Origin: Klebsiella ornithinolytica NBRC 105727 = ATCC 31898
GTDB lineage: Bacteria > Pseudomonadota > Gammaproteobacteria > Enterobacterales > Enterobacteriaceae
Assembly: GCF_001598295.1 (NCBI RefSeq)
Contig: NZ_BCYR01000003.1
Span: 124,001 to 188,000 of the forward strand
Direction of reading: 5' to 3'
Length of the DNA stretch: 64,000 nucleotides
In this document: positions 45,558 to 53,905 of the stretch, piece after piece
Numbering within the stretch: position 1 is the stretch's first letter
Layout of the letters: the number at the start of each line of letters is the position of its first letter
Program-made: the position numbers and the translations under genes
The notes under the pieces: model-generated
What the model saw: only the letters and a program-made list of their open reading frames with translations
What the model was told of the DNA's origin: nothing
Databases searched by the model: none

Positions 45558-46559
45558 CTATCCTTTTGCCGCCGAGCGCGTGGGGTTGAGAATGCGGGTG
45601 TTCAGCCAGATAGCCAGCAGGATGATAGTGCCGGTGGCTATCTGGGTGTAGAACGGTGAAATATGCGACAGGATCAGCCCGTTCTGAATCACCGCAATCG
45701 ACAGCGCGCCGAGCAGCGTGCCGATAATCGTCCCGAAGCCGCCAAACAGGCTGGTACTGCCGAGCACAACGGCGGCGATGACCTGCAGTTCAAAACCTTC
45801 GCCCTGGTTGGAGGAGCCGCTGCCGAGACGTGCGGTAATAATCATTCCGGCCAGCGCGGCGGCCATTCCGCTGATGATATAGACCTTCATGGTCACCGCT
45901 TTGGTGTTAATCCCGCTGCGTCGTGCGCCTTCGGCATTCGCGCCGATAGCCGTCACATAGCGGCCAAAACGCATATGGTTGAGAACGATATGCCCGATAA
46001 TCAGAACCATAATGCCAATCAGCGCTGGCATGGGGATACCCACGACCCACGCGCGCCCTATAAAGGTAAACAGGCTGTCAGCGGGAAGCGGAATCGAATA
46101 GCCCTGGGTCACCAGCAGCGCGATACCGCGCACAACGGCCAGGGTGGCGAGGGTGACGATAAACGCCGGAATGCCTTCATAGGCAATAAAAAAGCCGTTG
46201 ATGGCGCCGACTAATCCGCCGAGCAGCAGACCGCCGAGCAAAACCACCGGCCACGGCAGTCCCCAGTTGTTCAGGGCGATAGCGGAAAGCGCGCCGACCA
46301 GCGCGAGGGTGGATCCCACCGACAGGTCGATGCCGCCGGTGGTAATCACCAGGGTCATTGCGGTTGCGACGATCAGCAGCGGGGCGCTCTGACGGATGAT
46401 ATTCAGCCAGTTGGTGCCGGTGAGGAAATTGCCGGTAATCAGCGAAAACACCACGCAGCAGAAGACAAAAAATAGCGCGATGCTCACCACGCCCGAGTGG
46501 TTATGCAGCAGGCGGCGCGGCAGCGAATGCTGGATCATGCGGGAGCTGCTTAAGTTCAT
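45558..46559 (-). CDS. RbsC-like ABC transporter permease
   Basis: The 333-aa inner-membrane permease is of the ribose/sugar type: ATAMTLVITTGGIDLSVGST, ALVGALSAIALNN, GLLLGGLVGAINGFFI, PAFIVTLATLAVVRGIALLV and QVIAAVVLGSTSLFGGFGT. The second ATG (46559) is chosen because AGGA is 8 bases before it and abuts the first. It pairs with the ATPase before it and the distant binding protein at 49071. Confidence 0.9.
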   Translation of the reverse strand: MNLSSSRMIQHSLPRRLLHNHSGVVSIALFFVFCCVVFSLITGNFLTGTNWLNIIRQSAPLLIVATAMTLVITTGGIDLSVGSTLALVGALSAIALNNWGLPWPVVLLGGLLLGGLVGAINGFFIAYEGIPAFIVTLATLAVVRGIALLVTQGYSIPLPADSLFTFIGRAWVVGIPMPALIGIMVLIIGHIVLNHMRFGRYVTAIGANAEGARRSGINTKAVTMKVYIISGMAAALAGMIITARLGSGSSNQGEGFELQVIAAVVLGSTSLFGGFGTIIGTLLGALSIAVIQNGLILSHISPFYTQIATGTIILLAIWLNTRILNPTRSAAKG

Positions 46560-46577
46560 GATACTCATCCTGTTACC

Positions 46578-47360
46578 TCAATGTGCAGCCGCAGAGCGGG
46601 CGGTGAATTTCTCGCCCACAATCAGGTTAACGATATCGCTCAGGCTGGTGTCGGCCACCCGCCGGTCGGCGACGTTGGTACCTTCATACATCACCATGAT
46701 CCGGTCACAGACCAGGAACAGGTCCTGCAGGCGGTGGGTAATCAGAATAACGCTCACGCCGCGAGCGGAAACGCGACGAATTAGCTCCAGAACCGCTTCA
46801 ACTTCCGCGACGGCCAGCGCGGCGGTTGGCTCGTCCATGATCAGCACCTTCGGATCAAAAGCCGCCGCGCGGGCGATGGCAATGGCCTGGCGCTGGCCGC
46901 CGGAAAGATTTCGCACCAACAGGCGAGTATCAGGAATGGAAATTCCCAGCCCTTTTAGCATCTCCCGGGCATCGGCGTGCATTCTGGCTTCGTCGAGAAA
47001 GGGGATGCCGAGGAGCGATTTCATCGGCTCGCGCCCCATAAACAGATTGCCCGCGACGTCGACCGTGTCGCATAGCGACAGATCCTGATACACCATCTCG
47101 ATATGGCAGCGACGCGAATCGGCCGGATTAGCAAACTGGTGCTGTTCACCGTCGATACGAATAGTGCCGCTGGAGGGGATCACCGCGCCAGATAGTACTT
47201 TGGTCAGGGTTGATTTCCCCGCGCCGTTATCGCCCACTAATCCCAGCACCTCGCCCGGAGCCAGCTCCAGGTTGACTCCGCGCAACGAACGTATCGACCC
47301 GTAGGTCTTGGTGATATTGATCATCTCCACCCTTGGCGGGGTAGTTTGTGGCTGCTGCAT
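46578..47360 (-). CDS. sugar-type ABC transporter ATP-binding protein (single domain)
   Basis: The 260-aa ATPase is of the RbsA/FrcA type but has only one nucleotide-binding domain. It has Walker A GDNGAGKSTLTKVLSG, the motif QDLSLCDTVDVAGN, signature LSGGQRQAIAIARA, Walker B VLIMDEPTAAL and switch ITHRLQDL. The start at 47360 follows GGGAG; a longer frame extends upstream without a ribosome site. It is the first gene of the operon after the two LacI-type operators. Confidence 0.9.
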   Translation of the reverse strand: MQQPQTTPPRVEMINITKTYGSIRSLRGVNLELAPGEVLGLVGDNGAGKSTLTKVLSGAVIPSSGTIRIDGEQHQFANPADSRRCHIEMVYQDLSLCDTVDVAGNLFMGREPMKSLLGIPFLDEARMHADAREMLKGLGISIPDTRLLVRNLSGGQRQAIAIARAAAFDPKVLIMDEPTAALAVAEVEAVLELIRRVSARGVSVILITHRLQDLFLVCDRIMVMYEGTNVADRRVADTSLSDIVNLIVGEKFTARSAAAH

Positions 47361-47430
47361 CTGATAACTCCCATCGCTATTGCCGGGAAAATGTTCGCCA
47401 GCCTGCGGGAGATACCCCATCCGACACGGT

Positions 47431-47454
47431 TTACATTCTAGTAAACCGGTTTAC
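47431..47454. promoter_or_regulatory. LacI-type operator 1
   Basis: It contains the perfect palindrome GTAAACCGGTTTAC (47441-47454) preceded by TTACATTCTA. A further half-site CGGTTTAC lies at 47427-47434. It is in the leader of the ABC operon, 71 bp before the ATPase ATG, and matches operator 2 at 22 of 24 positions. Confidence 0.8.
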
Positions 47455-47603
47455 CTGCGGAGTGGAGCACTCGCCAACACAGTCTGGTCAAACGCTATGT
47501 AAGATATTTGTTCGCCAGTAAGAACATTGCAGCATCCGTGCCAGGGCAGGAACAACACCGCAGCCCTGTGACTTAACCTTATGTAATAGATAGTGTTTCT
47601 TGA

Positions 47604-47627
47604 TTACATTCCGGTAAACCGGTTTAC
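47604..47627. promoter_or_regulatory. LacI-type operator 2 overlapping the promoter
   Basis: TTACATTCCG followed by the same palindrome GTAAACCGGTTTAC (47614-47627). On the minus strand a perfect TATAAT (47630-47635 as ATTATA) lies just upstream, so transcription would start inside this site. Its centre is 173 bp from operator 1, allowing looping by the adjacent LacI-family repressor. Confidence 0.8.
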
Positions 47628-47704
47628 TGATTATAGTGAAGAGATGGCAGGTTGAACGTTTTTTGCGCCAAAACTGGGCGCTTTTGCGCCATTTTGGGAC
47701 GCGC

Positions 47705-48727
47705 TTAACAAATCTTGATCGAGTCGCGGCCAATCCATTCCACCGGCAGGCGGGTCTCTGCCGGGATATCTTTGTCGTCGTTGAGCAAGCGCATCATGAT
47801 GTTCACCGCTGTGCGGCCCAGCTCCCGGGCGGGCTGGCGGATAGTTGAAATACGCGGCTGGGTGAAATCGGCATAGCTGGCGTCATCGAAGCCGACTAAC
47901 GACAGCGCCTCCGGCGCCTGCAGTCCGCCGGCGCGCAGCCCGTCGAGCAGGCCAAGCACCAGATAGTCGCTGGCGGCGAAGACGGCAGTAGGGCGAACCG
48001 GCTGACTAAACAAATACTGCAGCGCCTGTTGGCCGAACTCGCGCTGGTAGTCGCCGTACATAACCCATTCGGGGGGCCAGCTCAGACCGGCCTGCTTCAT
48101 GGCGGTGCAAAAGCCCTGATAGCGTTCGCGGACGCTCATCAGCTTGTCCGGACCGCCGACGAAAGCGATATGGCGATGCCCGGCGGCGATCAGTTTTTCG
48201 GTCGCAATCCGCCCGCCCTGGACGTTATCGGCAAAGACTTTAGGAACTTTACTGCCGGGAATGTCCTCATCCAGCAGCACAATGCGTTCGTGGCGCTGAA
48301 CCTCTTTGCGTAGCAGGCCGTTATCGGGGCGGTTGGTGGTGAACAGCAGACCATCGACCTGGCAGGTATCCAGCCAGCGTATAAACTGACACTCTTTTTC
48401 CGGGTTATTACGAGTGATGCACAGTACCAGGCTGTAGCCGTTGGCAGAGGCGGCCTCTTCGGCGGCATCGGCCAGTTCGGCAAAGAAGGGGTTGGTGATG
48501 TCGGGCAGCACCAGGCCAAGGGTTTCGCTTCCGCCTTTACTCAGACGGCGTGCGAGGCTATTACCGCGATAGTCCAGTTCGCGTATTGCCGTTTCGATGC
48601 GGTCGATGGTTTCCTGCGGCAGCACAATACTGTTGTTCATATAGCGCGACAGGGTAGCCTTCGACAGGCCCGCCAGCTTTGCCACGTCGGATAATAATAC
48701 GCGTTTTATACTCATTTCCTGCGCCAT
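47705..48727 (-). CDS. LacI-family repressor of the catabolic locus
   Basis: The 340-aa protein has a helix-turn-helix (LLSDVAKLAGLSKATLSRYM), hinge (GNSLARRLSKGGSETLGLVL) and a sugar-binding-protein-like core (DITNPFFAELADAAEEAASA, DGLLFTTNRPD, SLVGFDDASYADFTQPRIST). The hinge leucine expected to wedge at the operator centre is present (ARRLSKG), fitting an operator with a central CG such as GTAAACCGGTTTAC. It is directly upstream of and co-directional with the operon it probably controls. The start could be the second Met (MSIKRV). Confidence 0.9.
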   Translation of the reverse strand: MAQEMSIKRVLLSDVAKLAGLSKATLSRYMNNSIVLPQETIDRIETAIRELDYRGNSLARRLSKGGSETLGLVLPDITNPFFAELADAAEEAASANGYSLVLCITRNNPEKECQFIRWLDTCQVDGLLFTTNRPDNGLLRKEVQRHERIVLLDEDIPGSKVPKVFADNVQGGRIATEKLIAAGHRHIAFVGGPDKLMSVRERYQGFCTAMKQAGLSWPPEWVMYGDYQREFGQQALQYLFSQPVRPTAVFAASDYLVLGLLDGLRAGGLQAPEALSLVGFDDASYADFTQPRISTIRQPARELGRTAVNIMMRLLNDDKDIPAETRLPVEWIGRDSIKIC

Positions 48728-49070
48728 TTCTGCCAGAATCGGCTATCTGTAACATAGTTAAGCGCGGTGGATACAGCAATATCTCTGTTAACAATATCCT
48801 TAAATAAATGCTTGACAAATTTTAAATGGCGGAGAATTGTATAGACAGTTTACCGCATCATCCGGGAAGTCATTCCCAAACCCGTTTAACTCATTCCAGT
48901 CGCGCACCGACACGGACCGGTTGCCGGAATGAAATTAAGCAGGTCCAGCCGAACGTTCGACGATCGTTCTGGCCATATAGACGATATTTGCCCGCCAAAA
49001 AATAATCCTTCTGCGTTCGCATGCGACGCGGAACTCTGCTGGCTATCAACTATTCCCGACGAGGATACTG
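48728..49070. other. 343-bp regulatory gap between repressor and binding-protein gene
   Basis: No gene. A consensus TTGACA (near 48814) with several AT-rich -10 candidates faces right. AGTTTACCG (near 48848) resembles half of the local LacI-type operator. GAACG-TTCGACGAT-CGTTC (near 48953-48970) is a separate dyad. These presumably control the binding-protein gene. Confidence 0.4.
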
Positions 49071-50024
49071 ATGATGTTATTTAACACCGGAAAACTGCGT
49101 TTTATTGCTATAGCAACGACGATGCTGGCATCAGTGAGCTTTATTTCTACCGCCAGTGCCGCCGCTCCCACTTATGCACTGGTACAGATCAATCAGCAGG
49201 CTCTGTTTTTTAATTTGATGAATAAAGGCGCTCAGGATGCAGCAAAAGCCAGCGGTAAGGATTTAGTTATTTTTAACTCTAACGACAATCCCGTCGCGCA
49301 AAATGACGCGATTGAAAACTATATTCAGCAAGGTGTTAAGGGCATTTTGGTTGCCGCTATCGACGTTAACGGAATTATGCCCGCGGTAAAAGAAGCCGCC
49401 GCTGCTAACATTCCTGTGATTGCTATTGATGCCGTATTACCGGCCGGGCCTCAGGCGGCTCAGGTGGGCGTGGATAATATCGAAGGCGGCAGAATTATTG
49501 GCCAATACTTCGTTGACTACGTGCAGAAAGAGATGGGCGGCCAGGCGCGGCTGGGGATCGTCGGCGCCCTGAACTCGGCGATTCAGAACCAGCGGCAGAA
49601 GGGCTTCGAAGAGACGCTGAAAAGCAACCCGAAAATTACCATCGCCAACGTCGTCGACGGGCAGAACGTGCAGGATAAAGCGATGACCGCGGCGGAAAAC
49701 CTGATTACCGGCAACCCCGATTTGACGGCTATCTATGCTACCGGCGAACCTGCGCTGCTGGGCGCCATTGCCGCGGTGGAGAACCAGGGGCGTCAGAAAG
49801 ATATTAAAGTCTTTGGCTGGGATCTGACGGCGAAGGCGATTTCGGGTATTGACGGCGGATACGTCACCGCCGTACTGCAACAGGATCCGGAAAAGATGGG
49901 GGCCGAAGCCCTCAAGGCGCTGAACAGCATTACGTCGGGAAAAACCGTGCCGAAAACCATTCTGGTTCCGGCAACGGTGGTGACCAAAGCGAACGTTGAT
50001 AGCTACCGCTCGCTGTTTAAGTAG
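49071..50024 (+). CDS. ribose-type periplasmic substrate-binding protein
   Basis: The 317-aa protein has a signal peptide (cut after STASA). Its type I sugar-binding fold shows YALVQINQQALFFNLMNKGA, LVIFNSNDNPVAQNDAIENY, IPVIAIDAVLPAGPQAAQVG, VDNIEGGRIIGQYFV and KVFGWDLTAKAISGIDGGYV. It is the receptor expected for the permease and ATPase encoded on the other side of the repressor gene. It ends 1 bp from the stop of the convergent PfkB gene. Confidence 0.9.
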   Translation: MMLFNTGKLRFIAIATTMLASVSFISTASAAAPTYALVQINQQALFFNLMNKGAQDAAKASGKDLVIFNSNDNPVAQNDAIENYIQQGVKGILVAAIDVNGIMPAVKEAAAANIPVIAIDAVLPAGPQAAQVGVDNIEGGRIIGQYFVDYVQKEMGGQARLGIVGALNSAIQNQRQKGFEETLKSNPKITIANVVDGQNVQDKAMTAAENLITGNPDLTAIYATGEPALLGAIAAVENQGRQKDIKVFGWDLTAKAISGIDGGYVTAVLQQDPEKMGAEALKALNSITSGKTVPKTILVPATVVTKANVDSYRSLFK

Positions 50025-50025
50025 G

Positions 50026-50898
50026 TCAGTGCGCGCCGCCCGTGGCTAACAGGGCGGCGAGTTCCTGAGCATCGGGAAACGCGCTGAGCGTGCCCCGGCG
50101 GCTAACGGTAATCGCGGCAGCACGGCTGGCATGGGCAAGCGCCAGGCGATCTGGTTCGACGTCGCGCAGTAGCGCGGATGCCAGCATCACAGCGAGGAAC
50201 GTATCGCCCGCGCCGGTGGTATCAAGCGCCTCGGCGGGGGCGGCGGGGCAAAACTGACGCTGGCCATCACGGATCAGCCAGGCACCTGCTGCCCCCTGGG
50301 TAATCACTAAGGTTTTTACGCCGTATGGCTGGAGCAATTCAGCCTCTGATTCGTTGACCACTGCGATGTCGATAAGCGGCCACAGATGACAAAAGTCAGG
50401 ATTGACCGGTGAGGGGTTGAATACCGTTGTCATACCGCGGGTTCTGGCGTACTGGAATAGCGCCTGCGTTTTCTCCAGGGAGAAATTGCCCTGTTGTAGC
50501 AAAATATCGCCCGCGGCGGCATCGGCCATGTGTGGAATTATATCATCAAGATGGAATGTATCGGCGGCGGCGGTAGTGGTAATGATGGCATTATCGCCAT
50601 CAGCGCTATTTAAAATAATCGAGGTATCGCTATGTTGGTTAAAATGGCAGTCGGGTAGCAACGTCAATGCTTCATTTTGTATCCGCTGACGAATCCAGAT
50701 TCCATTGCTGTCATTTCCTGTGGCAGCAATTAAGCGCGTTTCTATTCCACTGCGGGATAATATAATCGCCTGATTCGCGCCTTTACCGCCGATATCCTGC
50801 GAAACTTTAACGCCATGAATTGAAGTGCCTTTTTTTGGTATATCCGAAACAGACCAGGTTTCATCTACGGTAATATTGCCGATAACGTAAACACGCAT
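50026..50898 (-). CDS. PfkB-family (ribokinase-like) carbohydrate/nucleoside kinase
   Basis: The 290-aa protein has a substrate-site start VYVIGNITVDETWSV, PfkB signature 1 QDIGGKGANQAIILSRSG and signature 2 EALDTTGAGDTFLAVML with the catalytic Asp. It phosphorylates a sugar, nucleoside or hydroxymethyl-pyrimidine-like alcohol with ATP. It has a good ribosome site (AAGGGAA). It lies on the strand opposite to the genes on both sides: 1 bp from the binding-protein gene and 17 bp start-to-start from the BtpA gene. Confidence 0.9.
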   Translation of the reverse strand: MRVYVIGNITVDETWSVSDIPKKGTSIHGVKVSQDIGGKGANQAIILSRSGIETRLIAATGNDSNGIWIRQRIQNEALTLLPDCHFNQHSDTSIILNSADGDNAIITTTAAADTFHLDDIIPHMADAAAGDILLQQGNFSLEKTQALFQYARTRGMTTVFNPSPVNPDFCHLWPLIDIAVVNESEAELLQPYGVKTLVITQGAAGAWLIRDGQRQFCPAAPAEALDTTGAGDTFLAVMLASALLRDVEPDRLALAHASRAAAITVSRRGTLSAFPDAQELAALLATGGAH

Positions 50899-50915
50899 AG
50901 TGTTCCCTTAACAGG

Positions 50916-51770
50916 ATGGATAAGATGATTGCTATCTCAGCAGAAAAAATGAATGCAATACAAGCTATTTTTTCACGTAGTAAAGTTGTTATAGGTGTTA
51001 TTCATTGCGATCCTTTTCCCGGCACGCCTAAATATCGAGGGAAATCAGTGGGTGATATTGTCGAGCGTGCGCTTCGGGATGCTGAAAATTATATTTCTGG
51101 AGGCGTTCATGGCTTGATTGTTGAAAATCATGGCGATATCCCTTTTTCTAAACCTGAAGATATCGGTCATGAAACCTCGGCGCTGATGGCGGTCATTACC
51201 GAGAAAGTACGCGAGCGTTTTGGCGTACCGCTGGGAATTAATGTCCTGGCAAACGCTGCGATTCCGGCGATGGCTATCGCTCTGGCGGGGGGCGCCGATT
51301 TCATTCGCGTCAATCAGTGGGCCAATGCTTATATCGCCAACGAAGGGTTTATTGAAGGGGCGGCGGCCAGGGCGTTGCGCTATCGCAGCATGCTGCGCGC
51401 TGAACATATCCGCGTTTTTGCCGATAGCCACGTTAAGCACGGCAGCCATGCTATCGTTGCCGATCGTTCGATTCAGGAGCTGACTCGCGATGTGGACTTT
51501 TTCGAGGCCGACGCGGTGATTGCCACGGGTCAGCGCACCGGCGATAGCGCCACGATGGCGGAAATTGATGAGATTCGCGCGGCGACAGAGCTACCGTTAT
51601 TAGTGGGCTCGGGGGTGACACCAGCCAATGTCAGCCAGATCCTCGGACGGACTCAGGGAGTCATTGTGGCCAGCACCATGAAGGTTGATGGCGTCTGGTG
51701 GAACGACGTAGAGCTGGCCCGGGTTAAGCATTTTATGTCCGTCGCCCAGGCCGCGCTGGAGGAGGCATAA
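50916..51770 (+). CDS. BtpA/SgcQ-family TIM-barrel protein
   Basis: The 284-aa protein has the BtpA family marks KVVIGVIHCDPFPGTPKYRG, GGVHGLIVENHGDIPF, GINVLANAAIPAMAIALAGG and ADAVIATGQRTGDSATMAEI, GSGVTPANV, VASTMKVDGVWWND. Relatives include SgcQ of the E. coli sgc sugar cluster and BtpA of cyanobacteria; enzymatic activity is not established, but the fold resembles sugar-phosphate-processing barrels. The start may be 50916 or the next Met at 50925, which has GGAT 5 bases ahead. It overlaps tenA by one base (TAATG). Confidence 0.87.
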   Translation: MDKMIAISAEKMNAIQAIFSRSKVVIGVIHCDPFPGTPKYRGKSVGDIVERALRDAENYISGGVHGLIVENHGDIPFSKPEDIGHETSALMAVITEKVRERFGVPLGINVLANAAIPAMAIALAGGADFIRVNQWANAYIANEGFIEGAAARALRYRSMLRAEHIRVFADSHVKHGSHAIVADRSIQELTRDVDFFEADAVIATGQRTGDSATMAEIDEIRAATELPLLVGSGVTPANVSQILGRTQGVIVASTMKVDGVWWNDVELARVKHFMSVAQAALEEA

Positions 51771-52414
51771 TGGAAGCATTTAGCGATCGCCTGCTGCGCG
51801 AACATCAGCAGGTCTGGCAGACGATGCAGAGGCACCGTTTTGTGGTTGATATTGAACAGGATCGTCTGCCGACAACCGTATTCAACCGCTATCTGGTGTT
51901 TGAGGGCAACTTTGTCGCCACGGCAATCGCGATTTTCGCCCTCGGGGTCAGCAAGGCGCCGGATATTCAGCAGCAGCGCTGGCTCATCGGCGTACTGAAC
52001 GCGCTGGTAGACACGCAGATTGCGTGGTTTGAACAGGTCTTGTCTGACCGGCGGATTAATCCCGCGGATTATCCGCACGATTTGCCAGCCGTGCAGCGCT
52101 TTCGCGACGGCATGCTGCGGACAGCCCGGTCGGGCAACTATGAACAGATCATTACCATGATGTTCGGGGCGGAATGGATGTACTACTCCTGGTGCCGGGG
52201 GGCGAGCGAGCATCGTCAGAGCGATGCTGACGTCAGGCGCTGGGTGGTAATGCACGCCGAAGACGACTTTTATCAGCAGGCTCTCTGGCTGAAGAACGAA
52301 CTCGATCGCTGCGCCATGGCGCTGAGTGAAAACGAAAAGCAGGTGCTGTCGGCGCTGTACGGGGATGTGCTGCAGTGGGAAATTGATTTCCACCACGCCG
52401 CGTACGAGGATTAG
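51770..52414 (+). CDS. TenA-like protein (TenA_E type, Cys replaced by Glu)
   Basis: The 214-aa all-helical TenA/thiaminase II fold protein is recognised by FNRYLVFEGNFVATAIAIFA near residues 38-57, FGAEWMYYSWCRGASEH near 132, WVVMHAEDDFYQQALWL and a final EIDFHHAAYED with the conserved Glu. In classical TenA the helix at about 132-140 reads PCYWGYWE with a catalytic Cys; here the position reads AEWMYYSW, so Glu appears to take that place, as in the TenA_E group that acts on amino-pyrimidine or formylamino-pyrimidine compounds. This alignment is by eye. It is coupled to btpA and preceded by GGAGG. Confidence 0.83.
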   Translation: MEAFSDRLLREHQQVWQTMQRHRFVVDIEQDRLPTTVFNRYLVFEGNFVATAIAIFALGVSKAPDIQQQRWLIGVLNALVDTQIAWFEQVLSDRRINPADYPHDLPAVQRFRDGMLRTARSGNYEQIITMMFGAEWMYYSWCRGASEHRQSDADVRRWVVMHAEDDFYQQALWLKNELDRCAMALSENEKQVLSALYGDVLQWEIDFHHAAYED

Positions 52415-52428
52415 CCGCGAGGTAATAG

Positions 52429-52458
52429 CAGGGGGGCGCCAGCAGCGGCGCCCCCCTG
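52429..52458 (+). terminator. strong hairpin after tenA
   Basis: CAGGGGGGCGCC and GGCGCCCCCCTG form a perfect 12-bp stem with loop AGCAGC, ending the btpA-tenA unit. No T-run follows. Confidence 0.7.
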
Positions 52459-52512
52459 GACATTGATGCTATTATCAGGCAGATAGCAACCTTAATCACT
52501 GTTTTCAGGGAA

Positions 52513-53076
52513 ATGATGAAATATCAGGACGTATTGCAGGACCTGTTGTTAAACGACCCGATAAGAATGAAGGCGCTGTATGCCGTTCAGGCGCTGGAAC
52601 TCAGCGATGGCTGGATTGGTGCCGGCTTGGTCAGAGATGCGGTCTGGGATCATCTGCACGGATACGGGCAAAGGCCAGTCTCGGGTGATGTGGACGTTGT
52701 CTGGTTCGACCCGAAAAACTGCAGTTCAGTTGTTGATAGCGCTCTGGAAGAGACGCTCAGCCGGCAATTACCGGTCTTTAACTGGTCGGTGAAGAATCAA
52801 GCCAGGATGCATCAACGTAATGATAATGAACCCTATTGCTCGACAGCGAATGCTCTTCGCTACTGGCCTGAGACGGCGACGGCCGTCGCGGTCAGAATAG
52901 GCCGTTCCACCCTTCTTGAGATCATTGCGCCTTATGGGCTCGACGATCTGTTTGAACGACGTCTTCGGGCAACGCCATTCTTTGAGAGCGATAAGCGGGA
53001 TGTTTTCTGGCAGCGTGTCGTGGCAAAACGGTGGCTGGAACGCTATCCGGATTTGCAGCTAATCCTGCCCGCATAG
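52513..53076 (+). CDS. nucleotidyltransferase-fold protein (DUF925/NTP_transf_6 type)
   Basis: The 187-aa protein has WIGAGLVRDAVWDHLHGY, then the two-aspartate motif VSGDVDVVWFDP typical of minimal nucleotidyltransferases, VKNQARMHQRNDNEPYCSTA and YGLDDLFERRLRATPFF with a C-terminal RVVAKRWLERYPDL. This family is widespread in bacteria with no assigned substrate. It is a single gene. Confidence 0.85.
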   Translation: MMKYQDVLQDLLLNDPIRMKALYAVQALELSDGWIGAGLVRDAVWDHLHGYGQRPVSGDVDVVWFDPKNCSSVVDSALEETLSRQLPVFNWSVKNQARMHQRNDNEPYCSTANALRYWPETATAVAVRIGRSTLLEIIAPYGLDDLFERRLRATPFFESDKRDVFWQRVVAKRWLERYPDLQLILPA

Positions 53077-53343
53077 TGTGGGCCTGGGGTTATAGCGGAT
53101 TATCGTTGGAGATGATGAAAATGAAAGACTTGTTTACATCGGCAGGCCATCATCGAGAGCGCACGATTTTCATCAGACCACAGCGCAATGACAACATTAC
53201 ACCGCCCTAATTTTCCCCAATGTACGCCAATACATTGGATAAGATTGTGCTCCAGAGGACAATACATCATCGTGTTGTTTCGGCCGAGTACTTAACTATT
53301 AAGGATGTCTATTATAGGGTTAATTTTAAGACATGGACGCTTT

Positions 53344-53685
53344 ATGAAATCTATCAGACCACTCACTCTCATCCTGTCATTGCTTCTGGTAGCCTGCTCT
53401 GGCCCACAGGCCGGAGACAGCATTCCATCTGGCAGCACTTCCTCTGCAAATACAGCAATCGCCATTCATGATAAGAACGGAAAGCTACTGCCGAATGTAC
53501 TGCGGATACAATTTGATGTTGATGCAGACGGAAGAGTTCAGAATACACAAATCCTTGAATCGACAACGACGCCGGAGTTAGAGCGTATAGTCATCAGTAA
53601 AATGAAGAATGAATGGCGGTATGAAAAAGGAAAACCGGCAACAGATAACAGAATAGTAGTCATTATTAATCCCCCCAGACGGTAG
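53344..53685 (+). CDS. lipoprotein with TonB C-terminal-like domain
   Basis: The 113-aa product starts MKSIRPLTLILSLLLVACSG with a perfect lipobox (LVAC). The upstream in-frame Met at 53305 would spoil the signal peptide. The mature part contains LLPNVLRIQFDVDADGRVQN, TQILESTTTPELERIVISKM and NEWRYEKGKPATD, the strand-helix-strand pattern of TonB_C domains. It lacks ExbBD-contacting parts. It is AT-rich compared with neighbours. The 267-bp region before it has no supported gene. Confidence 0.75.
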   Translation: MKSIRPLTLILSLLLVACSGPQAGDSIPSGSTSSANTAIAIHDKNGKLLPNVLRIQFDVDADGRVQNTQILESTTTPELERIVISKMKNEWRYEKGKPATDNRIVVIINPPRR

Positions 53686-53905
53686 CACCACCAGGAAGGT
53701 GCAAGAAACTTTTGTGACCAGCAGCCTGACGCGCATCATCTATGTAAGTAAAGTCCGCTGCGTGCCAGGAGCGGATGTTGCGACCCCTTAGGCGCTATTG
53801 TCAATCAGGGTAGACACATAGCGCAAAACATCGATTGGCTACACTTTTGCAGAAATGCAGCCGCCCGGAGTTTTATTCCTGTTGCTGAACTATCGGAACC
53901 TGGCA

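Noticed and set aside
53115-53210. 32-codon ORF after the nucleotidyltransferase gene
   Set aside because: GGAG abuts the first ATG, but there is no signal peptide, domain or terminator; too weak to call.
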